DNA from: an uncultured Oscillibacter sp.
GTDB taxonomy: Bacteria > Bacillota_A > Clostridia > Oscillospirales > Oscillospiraceae
Direction of reading: 5' to 3'
Assembly: GCA_902462475.1 (NCBI GenBank)
Contig: CABQCB010000133.1
Location: 1-5,515 of the forward strand
Length of the DNA stretch: 5,515 nucleotides
Positions within the stretch are counted from its first letter, which is position 1. The number at the start of each line of letters is the position of its first letter. The notes beneath the pieces are model-generated. The model was not told the DNA's origin, did no database searches, and was given only the letters and a program-made list of their open reading frames with translations. The translations under genes were made by a program, and so were the position numbers. Positions 1 to 5,492 of the stretch are shown piece after piece.

Positions 1-3
1 TAC

Positions 4-91
4 GCGCGAGTGGTGGAATTGGCAGACTCGCTAGATTCAGGTTCTAGTGTCCATTACGGACGTGCGGGTTCAAGTCCCGCCTCGCGCACCA
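4..91 (+). tRNA. tRNA-Leu, anticodon CAG
   Basis: This is a class II tRNA that reads CUG leucine codons. The acceptor strand GCGCGAG (4-10) pairs fully with CTCGCGC (81-87). It is followed by discriminator A (88) and an encoded CCA (89-91). The anticodon stem CTAGA/TCTAG (31-35/43-47) closes the loop TTCAGGT with CAG at 38-40. A long variable arm (about 48-63, stem GTCC/GGAC) is as expected for Leu. The T arm is GCGGG-TTCAAGT-CCCGC (64-80). Leucine is assigned from the anticodon plus the long arm. Its promoter lies upstream of the window. Transcription should stop at the hairpin that begins two bases after the CCA. CTG is the commonest leucine codon in the peptidase and permease genes downstream, so this tRNA serves the codon they use most. 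Confidence 0.97.
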
Positions 92-92
92 T

Positions 93-129
93 CATCGGAG
101 CAAGGTTCGCTTTGCTCCGATGTTTTTTT
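93..129 (+). terminator. Rho-independent terminator of tRNA-Leu
   Basis: A perfect 11-bp stem (93-103 pairing with 112-122, CATCGGAGCAA/TTGCTCCGATG) has an 8-base loop and is followed by seven T residues (123-129). It starts directly after the tRNA CCA end, so it ends the tRNA transcript and insulates the downstream operon. Confidence 0.93.
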
Positions 130-394
130 ATCCGCAGTTCAAAATGCGCCCCTATGCGCCCTTTCCGCTCCGGTATCCCCGACTATGACGCGGATCCCTC
201 TGAAAAAAGCCGCGCACTCCGTGCAGACCCTCCCAGCAGAGCAAGCCGATGGGGCCGGCTCTGTTTTTTTATTCACTTCTCTTTTCCAGGGCCCCTCCGG
301 GGCACTTTTCCCGTCCTGCGGGGACCACTTTGCAGATTCCCAGGGGACTATCCGCTTACAGCGCACACTCTTCTTCCTACAGCGGTCACATGTC
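130..394. other. Non-coding spacer between tRNA-Leu and the permease promoter
   Basis: No credible gene is seen on either strand. Open frames that cross this stretch begin inside the tRNA or lack a convincing ribosome binding site, and their translations look like random GC-rich sequence. Small structures can be seen. There is a tandem direct repeat ATGCGCCC at 144-151 and 154-161, a GCCCC-TCC-GGGGC hairpin at 291-303, and a weaker GTCC/GGAC hairpin at 313-325. The only strong element is the U-tailed hairpin at 237-270, listed separately. No riboswitch or T-box signature was recognised. Confidence 0.6.
237..270 (+). terminator. Second U-tailed hairpin, orphan terminator
   Basis: The 6-bp stem CAGAGC/GCTCTG (237-242 with 258-263) encloses a 15-base loop that may itself fold (GCC/GGC pairing is possible). 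It is followed by seven T residues (264-270). No gene precedes it apart from the tRNA, which already has its own terminator. It may be a back-up terminator, the end of an unrecognised small RNA, or a relic of a lost gene. The stem is weaker than the tRNA terminator because of the large loop. Confidence 0.65.
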
Positions 395-401
395 TTGACA
401 T
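390..401. promoter_or_regulatory. Palindrome covering the -35 box, candidate operator
   Basis: ATGTC-TT-GACAT is a perfect 12-base inverted repeat that contains the whole -35 hexamer. A protein bound here would block RNA polymerase. Part of the symmetry comes from the TTGACA consensus itself, so chance is a real alternative. No regulator gene is in the window. Confidence 0.35.
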
Positions 402-423
402 CCGTTGTCGTATCATGTAAAAT
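395..423 (+). promoter_or_regulatory. Sigma-A promoter of the permease-peptidase operon
   Basis: The -35 box TTGACA (395-400) matches the consensus exactly. A 17-base spacer leads to the -10 box TAAAAT (418-423), which has one mismatch to TATAAT. The start of transcription is expected near 430, giving a leader of roughly 28 bases that keeps the Shine-Dalgarno at 438-445. Spacing and position both fit the downstream start codon at 458. This is the only strong promoter found in the window. Confidence 0.88.
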
Positions 424-425
424 AC

Positions 426-436
426 CACATCATGTG
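426..436. promoter_or_regulatory. Palindrome at the predicted transcription start, candidate operator
   Basis: CACAT-C-ATGTG is a perfect inverted repeat centred on 431, at the expected +1 of the promoter at 395-423. Its left half and centre share ATCATGT (429-435) with an identical ATCATGT at 412-418, which overlaps the -10 box. The two copies are 17 bases apart. Such a position would suit a repressor site. Identity of any regulator is unknown. Confidence 0.4.
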
Positions 437-437
437 T

Positions 438-445
438 AGGAGGAG
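438..445 (+). promoter_or_regulatory. Ribosome binding site of the permease gene
   Basis: AGGAGGAG lies 12 bases before the ATG at 458, slightly far for its main AGGAGG core. The trailing GGAG (442-445) gives a workable spacing. No other in-frame start fits better, because the hydrophobic first transmembrane segment starts immediately after this ATG. Confidence 0.8.
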
Positions 446-457
446 AAATTGTAAGCT

Positions 458-1870
458 ATGAGTTATATTATTGCCATCAGTGTATATTTACTCTTATTGA
501 TGGTCTACGGTCTGGTCCTCGCCAAGAAGAAGGTCAAGACCGCAGACGACATGGTCACCGGCGGACACCGCATCCCCTTCATCATTCTGGTGGGCAGTTT
601 GCTTGCCACCTGGTGCGGCGGCGGCGGTATCACCGGCTCCGCCGGCATCATCTATTCCGGCGGTCCTTGGGTGGGCGCCATCACCTTTGCCGCTCCGCCC
701 ATCGGCATCATCCTGCTGTACTTCATCGCCGGCAAGGTCCGCAAGTCCAACAAGGTCACGGTCCCGGAGATCATGGAGGCCCGCTACGGCAAGGCCGCCA
801 GCATCATCTCCGCCCTGTGCGTCATGCTGGCCTACGTGGGCGTGCTGGCCACCCAGCTCAAAGCCGCGGCGGACATTCTGGTGCTGCTGTGTTCCTCCAG
901 CGGTATTGAGCTCTCCCACGGTCTGGCCCTGACCATCTGCACGGTCATCATCGCAGTCATCACCGTGGGCGGCGGTCTGGTGTCCGTTGCTTACTCTGAC
1001 GCCGTCAGCGCCCTCATCATGATTGGCGGCTTCTTCCTGGCCATCCCCTTCCTGATGCACGTGGCCTCCTCTCAGGGTGCCGTGCTGCCTCCGGAAAAGA
1101 CCACCCTCACCGGCGGCATGACCGGCGTGCAGCTGCTGGGTTACTTCCTGCCCTCCCTGGCCCTCATGCTGGGCGACCAGAACATGCTCCAGCGCTTTGC
1201 CTCCGCCAAAAACAGCGACGAGGCCAAAAAGTCCAACATCGGCATGTTCATCGGTGAGCTGCTGGTCATTGTCAGCATCATCGCCATGGTGACCCAGGCC
1301 GCCAAGCTCTATCCCTCTTTGGACATCCCCTCCAACGTTATCTTCCAGGTGTCCGTGGACTACCTGCCTCTGGCCTTCGGCGCGCTGGTCATGTGCGCGT
1401 GCATGGCGTTCATCGTCACCACCGCGGACAGCTACCTGCTCTCCTCGGCCACCAACCTCACCAACGACATCTATGTCAAGTACATCCGCAAGGACGCCAC
1501 CGACCGTCAGAAGATGCTGGTGCTGCGGGGCACCATCGTGGTGTTCAGCGCCCTGGCCGTGGCTCTGACGCTGTACTTCCCCACGGTTCTGGCGCTGCAG
1601 ATGACCGCCTACACCATGTACGGCGCCGCCATCACCCCCGCCATCCTGTTCGCCCTGTTTTCCAAGCGGGTCACTCCCGCCGGCGGCCTGGCCGGCATCC
1701 TGGTGGGCGGCGCGGCCACCATCGTTTGGACCATGATGGGGACTCCCGGCGGCGTGCAGTGCGCCATCGTGGCGGTGCCTGCCTCCGTTATCGCGATCCT
1801 GCTGGTCAGCGCCGTGACCCGCAGCTCCAGCCCGGAGCACTCCTTGGACGCACTCTACAAGGAAGGCTGA
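458..1870 (+). CDS. Sodium:solute symporter (SSS) family permease, substrate unknown
   Basis: This is an integral membrane transporter of 470 residues from the SSS family (PutP/PanF/SGLT group), expected to couple uptake of a small organic solute to Na+ entry. Hydrophobic segments run through most of the protein, about 13 by eye, starting at residues 2-22. Family hallmarks include the glycine-rich unwound stretch near 50-69 (LATWCGGGG), GGGLVSVAYSDAV at 171-183, and the GDQNMLQRFASA loop at 239-250. A PutP-like TM8 segment lies at 319-340, with T321-T322 where PutP has the Na2-site Ser340-Thr341, followed by LLSSATNLTNDIY. The length is a little under the usual 480-500, with a short hydrophilic C-terminus. 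It is the first gene of the operon and a strong terminator follows it. The three peptidase genes downstream suggest that the cargo is a short peptide, proline or another amino acid, but the sequence does not decide this. Family assignment is firm; substrate is not. Confidence 0.9.
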   Translation: MSYIIAISVYLLLLMVYGLVLAKKKVKTADDMVTGGHRIPFIILVGSLLATWCGGGGITGSAGIIYSGGPWVGAITFAAPPIGIILLYFIAGKVRKSNKVTVPEIMEARYGKAASIISALCVMLAYVGVLATQLKAAADILVLLCSSSGIELSHGLALTICTVIIAVITVGGGLVSVAYSDAVSALIMIGGFFLAIPFLMHVASSQGAVLPPEKTTLTGGMTGVQLLGYFLPSLALMLGDQNMLQRFASAKNSDEAKKSNIGMFIGELLVIVSIIAMVTQAAKLYPSLDIPSNVIFQVSVDYLPLAFGALVMCACMAFIVTTADSYLLSSATNLTNDIYVKYIRKDATDRQKMLVLRGTIVVFSALAVALTLYFPTVLALQMTAYTMYGAAITPAILFALFSKRVTPAGGLAGILVGGAATIVWTMMGTPGGVQCAIVAVPASVIAILLVSAVTRSSSPEHSLDALYKEG

Positions 1871-1880
1871 TACATCCCAC

Positions 1881-1915
1881 GGGGCAGAAGGACTTCCTTC
1901 TGCCCCATTTTCTTT
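1881..1915 (+). terminator. Intercistronic terminator or attenuator between permease and peptidases
   Basis: A perfect 11-bp GC-rich stem (1881-1891 with 1896-1906, GGGGCAGAAGG/CCTTCTGCCCC) has a four-base ACTT loop. It is followed by ATTTTCTTT (1907-1915). The U tract is broken by one C, so termination is probably partial. It begins 10 bases after the permease stop. Since no good promoter is visible before the next gene, read-through is the likely way the peptidases are transcribed. The hairpin may also protect the permease mRNA 3' end. Confidence 0.88.
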
Positions 1916-1923
1916 GTATACAA
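1914..1923. promoter_or_regulatory. TTGTATACAA palindrome, candidate GntR-type operator
   Basis: This is a perfect 10-base palindrome lying between the terminator and the Shine-Dalgarno of the M29 gene. It matches the consensus described for FadR-group GntR regulators (T-N-GT-M, K-AC-N-A, with no central spacer). Such regulators often sense organic acids or amino acids. The same bases contain a -10-like TACAAT (1919-1924), but no -35 box sits at the right distance. The site is short enough to arise by chance. Confidence 0.35.
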
Positions 1924-1942
1924 TCAGAAAGGACGATGATTT

Positions 1943-3076
1943 ATGGAAGATCCCCGTATCCGAAAGCTGGCCCGCTTCCTGATCCGCGGCGCGGTGGAGC
2001 TGCAAAAGGGCGAAAAGATCCTCATTGAGCTCCACGGCAACGAGACCGGCCTCATGAAGGCCCTGGTGCAGGAGGCCTACGCCGTGGGCGGCAAGCCCTT
2101 TATCCACATTTTTGACTACGCAGTGGAGGGCGCGCTGGTCCAGGGGGCCGACGAGGCCCACATGGCCGAGATCGCCGCCTATGAGCTGGAGCGCATGAAG
2201 GACATGGACGCCTACATCGACATCCGGGCCACCACCAACATCAGCATGTGGCACAACGTCTCCGACGAGGCCCAGCGCCGCTACCGCCAATATTACTGGG
2301 GCCCCATCCACCTCTCGGAGCGGTGCAACCACACCAAGTGGTCCGTGCTCCGCTACCCCAACGACGCCATGGCCCAGCTGGCCGGTGTCTCCACGGAGGA
2401 ATATGAGGATTTCTACTTCCGGGCCTGCCTGGTGGACTACGAGAAGATGGGCCGGGCCATGGAGCACCTGGAGGCCCTTATGAACCGGACCGACCGGGTG
2501 CACATCGTCTCCCCTGGCACGGACATCTCCTTCTCCATCAAGGGCATCGGCAGCTTCGGCATGCACGGCAACCGCAACATTCCCGACGGCGAGATCTACA
2601 CCGCCCCGGTGAAAGACTCCGTCAACGGCTACATCACCTACAACTGCCCCTCCCCCTATGACGGCTTCTTGTTCCGGGACGTATACCTGGAGTTCAAGGA
2701 CGGCAAGATCGTCAAGGCCACCAGCAACAACACTCCCTACATGAACGAGATCTTCGATATCGACGAGGGTGCCCGGTACATCGGCGAATTCGCCCTGGGC
2801 GTCAACCCGGTGATCCACCATCCTATCGGAGACATTCTCTTTGACGAAAAGATCGCCGGCAGCTTCCACCTGACCCCCGGCAACAGCTATGACAACACCT
2901 CCAACGGCAACCACTCCGCCGTGCATTGGGACCTGATCCAGATTCAGACGCCGGAGTACGGCGGCGGCGAGATCTGGTTCGACGACGTGCTCATCCGCAA
3001 GGACGGCGTGTTCCTGCCCCCGGAGCTCCAGTGCCTGAACCCTGAAAATCTTTTGTCTGACGAAGAGGAGGCATAA
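1943..3076 (+). CDS. M29 family aminopeptidase (AmpS/AmpT/PepS type)
   Basis: This is a cytosolic metal-dependent aminopeptidase that removes N-terminal residues from peptides (MEROPS clan MQ, family M29). The 377-residue protein has no signal peptide or membrane segment. Expected metal-site and catalytic residues are all visible in order: E217 in PDGEIYTAP, E282 in GEFALGVNP, H309 in GSFHLTPG, Y316, and H328 with D330 in HWDLI. The spacing of H309 to Y316 matches the family. Classical members have about 410 residues, so this belongs to a somewhat shorter form. No active-site part seems missing. The ATG at 1943 is preceded by AAAGGA (1928-1933) at a 9-base spacing. It is the first of three tightly linked peptidase genes and sits after the intercistronic terminator. 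Its last codons contain the ribosome binding site for pepT. Substrate preference cannot be read from the sequence. Confidence 0.93.
   Translation: MEDPRIRKLARFLIRGAVELQKGEKILIELHGNETGLMKALVQEAYAVGGKPFIHIFDYAVEGALVQGADEAHMAEIAAYELERMKDMDAYIDIRATTNISMWHNVSDEAQRRYRQYYWGPIHLSERCNHTKWSVLRYPNDAMAQLAGVSTEEYEDFYFRACLVDYEKMGRAMEHLEALMNRTDRVHIVSPGTDISFSIKGIGSFGMHGNRNIPDGEIYTAPVKDSVNGYITYNCPSPYDGFLFRDVYLEFKDGKIVKATSNNTPYMNEIFDIDEGARYIGEFALGVNPVIHHPIGDILFDEKIAGSFHLTPGNSYDNTSNGNHSAVHWDLIQIQTPEYGGGEIWFDDVLIRKDGVFLPPELQCLNPENLLSDEEEA
3065..3071 (+). promoter_or_regulatory. Shine-Dalgarno of pepT inside the M29 gene
   Basis: GAGGAGG lies 9 bases before the pepT ATG at 3081 and within the last codons of the M29 gene, whose acidic tail DEEEA it helps encode. 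With only 4 bases between stop and start, the two genes are probably translationally coupled. It settles the start of pepT at 3081. Confidence 0.85.
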
Positions 3077-3080
3077 TCTC

Positions 3081-4334
3081 ATGGATACAGTAGTTGACCG
3101 CCTGGTCCGATACGCCAAGGTATTCAGCGAAAGCGATTATTACGGCCAGAGCGGCACCCCCAGCAACCCGGCAGAATTTGACATGGCCAACCTTCTGGTG
3201 GACGAGCTTCACGGTCTGGGCGTGGACAACGCCTTTGTGGACGAGCACTGCTACGTCTACGCCTGGCTCCCCGCCACGCCGGGATACGAGCATCTGCCCG
3301 CCATCGGCCTCATCGCCCACATGGACACCACCCCCGACCTGACCGGAAAGGACGTCAAGCCCCAGATTATCCACTACGAGGGCGGCGACATCGTTCTCAA
3401 CCAGGAGCAGAACATCGTCATGGAGGCCGCCCGTTTCCCGGAGCTTGCCAAGTTCGTGGGGCAGGATCTGGTCTGCACCGACGGCACCACGCTGCTGGGC
3501 GCCGACGACAAGGCCGGCATCGCCATCATCCTGCAGGCGGTGGAGGAGCTTCTGGCGGAGGGCGCGCCCCACGGCAAGCTGTGCCTTTGCTTCACCCCTG
3601 ACGAGGAGATCGGCCGGGGCGCCAGCAACTTCGACGTGGCGGGCTTTGGCGCCGACTTCGCCTATACCCTGGACGGCGGCGATATCACCGACTACGAGTA
3701 TGAGACGTTCAACGCCGCCATGGCCCATGTGACTGTCAACGGCTTCAGCATCCACCCCGGCACCGCCAAGGACAAGATGAAAAACGCCCTGCTCCTGGCC
3801 ATGGAGTTCAACGCCCTGCTGCCCGCCCTGGAGACCCCTGGCCACACGGAGGGCTATGAGGGCTTCTTCCACCTCCAGGAGATGCACGGCAAGGTGGAAA
3901 AGGCCACCATGGTCTACATCATCCGGGACCACAGCATGGAGCGCTTCAAAGAGCGCAAGGCCATGCTGGAAAAGGCCGCCGCCCAGATGAACCGGCGCTA
4001 CGGCGCGGACACCGTGGTGGCTCAGGTGGAGGACCAGTACTACAACATGTACGAGGTGCTCAAGGACCGCATGGAGATCGTAGCGCTGGCGGAGGAGGCC
4101 ATGAAGGCCGCCGGCATCGCCCAGCCCACCCACTCCCCCATCCGGGGCGGCACGGACGGCTGCATGCTCACCTACAAGGGTCTGCCCTGCCCCAACCTGC
4201 CCAGCGCCGGCCACAACGCCCACGGGCGGTTTGAGTACGCGCCGGTGGAGTCTTTGAAGACCGGCGTCAAGACGGTGAAGGCTCTGGTCTGCCCCTCCCT
4301 GGTGGAGCGGGTCATCGTAAAAAAGGAGGTATAA
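3081..4334 (+). CDS. pepT: Peptidase T, tripeptide aminopeptidase (M20B)
   Basis: Peptidase T is a cytosolic dizinc enzyme that releases the N-terminal residue of tripeptides. The protein has 417 residues, against about 408 in enteric PepT. All family residues are present: H80 and catalytic D82 in HMDT, bridging D142 in GADDKAG, general base E175 and ligand E176 in PDEE, D198 in LDGG, and H381 in GHNAHG. These lie two positions after their known places in the E. coli and Salmonella enzyme, so the alignment is nearly gap-free. The dimerisation (lid) domain with the conserved H225 in FSIHPG and the RGGTDG loop at 355-360 are also intact. No signal peptide is seen. It starts 4 bases after the M29 gene with a strong Shine-Dalgarno, and the M24 gene follows 2 bases after its stop. 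The protein's last four residues KKEV are written by the next gene's ribosome binding site. Confidence 0.97.
   Translation: MDTVVDRLVRYAKVFSESDYYGQSGTPSNPAEFDMANLLVDELHGLGVDNAFVDEHCYVYAWLPATPGYEHLPAIGLIAHMDTTPDLTGKDVKPQIIHYEGGDIVLNQEQNIVMEAARFPELAKFVGQDLVCTDGTTLLGADDKAGIAIILQAVEELLAEGAPHGKLCLCFTPDEEIGRGASNFDVAGFGADFAYTLDGGDITDYEYETFNAAMAHVTVNGFSIHPGTAKDKMKNALLLAMEFNALLPALETPGHTEGYEGFFHLQEMHGKVEKATMVYIIRDHSMERFKERKAMLEKAAAQMNRRYGADTVVAQVEDQYYNMYEVLKDRMEIVALAEEAMKAAGIAQPTHSPIRGGTDGCMLTYKGLPCPNLPSAGHNAHGRFEYAPVESLKTGVKTVKALVCPSLVERVIVKKEV
4323..4330 (+). promoter_or_regulatory. Very strong Shine-Dalgarno of the M24 gene inside pepT
   Basis: AAGGAGGT is an eight-base match to the anti-Shine-Dalgarno of 16S rRNA. 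It ends 6 bases before the ATG at 4337 and lies wholly within the last codons of pepT. It fixes the start of the M24 gene and suggests that translation is coupled to pepT and efficient in its own right. Confidence 0.88.
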
Positions 4335-4336
4335 CT

Positions 4337-5410
4337 ATGCATGAACAGCGGATCCAGCGGGTCCTGGACGCCCTGAAAGCCCGGGGCCTGGACCAGATGA
4401 TCGTCTCCGACCCGGACAGCATCTGGTATCTGACCGGCTACTATGTCTATCCCTTTGAGCGGCTGTTTGCCCTGTACCTGCGGGCGGACGGCGCTCACAA
4501 GCTGTTTTTGAACCGTATGTTCCCCACTCCGGAGGCGCCCTATCAGCAGGTCTGGTTCTCCGACACGGACGATTACCTCTCCATTCTGGCTGACAATGTG
4601 GACGGCAGCCGCCCCATGGGCATCGACAAGGAGTGGCCCGCCCGCTTCCTGCTGCCCTTTATGGACAAGCACCCCGGCTGCCGCTGCGTACTGGCTTCCG
4701 ACTGCGTGGATAACGCCCGCGCCTGCAAGGATGAGACGGAGCGTGAGCTCATGCGCATCTCCTCCCGCATCAACGATGTGGTTATGGAGCGGGCCGCCAA
4801 GCGCCTCCATGAGGGCGTCACCGAGCGGGAGATCGCCGACTACATCGTCGCCCAGTACGCCGCCGAGGGCTGCGACACCATGGCGTTCCAGCCCATCGTC
4901 TCCTTCGGTCCCAACGCCGCCGATCCCCACCACGAGGCGGACAGCACCCGCCTGGAGCAGGGACAGTGCATTGTCATCGACATGGGCTGCCGGAAGGACC
5001 GCTACTGCTCCGACATGACCCGCACCTATTTCTGCGGGGAGCCGTCTGAAAAGCACGCCGCCATCCACGACCTGGTCTGCCGGGCCAACGCCCTGGCCGA
5101 GTCCATGGTGCGGCCGGGCATCGCCCTCAAGGAGCTGGACATCGCCGCCCGGTCGCTGATCGCCGAAGCCGGCTACGGGGAGTACTTCACCCACCGGCTG
5201 GGCCACTTCATCGGCCAGACGGAGCACGAGCAGGGCGACGTCAGCGCCACCACGCCGCTGATCGCCCAGCCGGGCATGATCTTCTCCATCGAGCCCGGCG
5301 TATACCTGCCCGGTGAGTTCGGCGTGCGCATCGAGGACCTGGTGCTGGTCACCGAGGACGGCTGTGAGATCCTCAACCACGTGGACAAGCACTGGAAGCT
5401 GCCGCAGTAA
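4337..5410 (+). CDS. M24 family Xaa-Pro peptidase (PepP/PepQ-like)
   Basis: This is a 357-residue cytosolic pita-bread metallopeptidase, likely to cleave Xaa-Pro bonds in dipeptides or at peptide N-termini. An N-terminal creatinase-like domain (about 1-125, with SIWYLTGYY at 28-36) is followed by the M24 catalytic domain (about 132-345). All five metal ligands are present: D215 in VIDMG, D226 in SDMTRT, H290 in GHFIGQ, E319 in IEPG and E333 in RIEDL. Substrate-binding or shuttle histidines are H198 in DPHHE and H297 in EHE. The usual GHGIGL motif reads GHFIGQ here, which marks a divergent subgroup. Length matches short Gram-positive PepQ/YpdF-type enzymes. The gene begins 2 bases after pepT and is the last of the operon. 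Whether it is a dipeptidase (PepQ) or an aminopeptidase (PepP) cannot be told, so no symbol is given. Confidence 0.93.
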   Translation: MHEQRIQRVLDALKARGLDQMIVSDPDSIWYLTGYYVYPFERLFALYLRADGAHKLFLNRMFPTPEAPYQQVWFSDTDDYLSILADNVDGSRPMGIDKEWPARFLLPFMDKHPGCRCVLASDCVDNARACKDETERELMRISSRINDVVMERAAKRLHEGVTEREIADYIVAQYAAEGCDTMAFQPIVSFGPNAADPHHEADSTRLEQGQCIVIDMGCRKDRYCSDMTRTYFCGEPSEKHAAIHDLVCRANALAESMVRPGIALKELDIAARSLIAEAGYGEYFTHRLGHFIGQTEHEQGDVSATTPLIAQPGMIFSIEPGVYLPGEFGVRIEDLVLVTEDGCEILNHVDKHWKLPQ

Positions 5411-5452
5411 GCCGCGCAGGAGCGAAGCGCCCCAGCAAGCTCCCCAAACCGT

Positions 5453-5492
5453 AAAAAAACACCAAAGGCCTGCCGCAATGGCAGGCCTTTGG
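5453..5492 (-). terminator. Hairpin terminator oriented on the minus strand
   Basis: A perfect 13-bp stem (5462-5474 with 5480-5492, containing AAAGGCCTGCC/GGCAGGCCTTT) encloses the loop GCAAT. Seven A residues at 5453-5459 become a T tract on the minus strand directly after the hairpin, while the plus strand has no T tract after it. It therefore best fits the terminator of a convergent gene to the right of the window. It may also halt or stabilise the M24 transcript, which ends 42 bases before the tract. The remaining 5411-5452 and 5493-5515 show no other clear element. Confidence 0.8.

Noticed and set aside
4..91. tRNA-Leu as an integration site for a mobile element
   Set aside because: No integrase, no repeat of the tRNA 3' end further on, and the downstream genes share the expected composition of core metabolic genes.
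139..366. Small minus-strand frame of 75 codons with a GTG start and a weak AGGAAG upstream
   Set aside because: It crosses the orphan terminator hairpin, has random-looking composition, and no promoter is apparent on that strand.
10..439. Two plus-strand open frames starting within or near the tRNA
   Set aside because: They begin inside the tRNA gene, cross two terminators and the promoter, and encode sequence without any family resemblance.
1917..1942. Possible separate promoter with -10-like TACAAT at 1919-1924
   Set aside because: No -35 box lies 16-18 bases upstream, where the terminator stem sits. Transcription would also start near 1931, inside the Shine-Dalgarno of the M29 gene.
494..3118. 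Very long minus-strand open frame (874 codons) antisense to the permease and M29 genes
   Set aside because: Its translation is dominated by G, V, H, D and A with no recognisable domain, and it overlaps two clear protein families on the other strand. GC-rich third positions of the real genes remove stop codons from the antisense frame.
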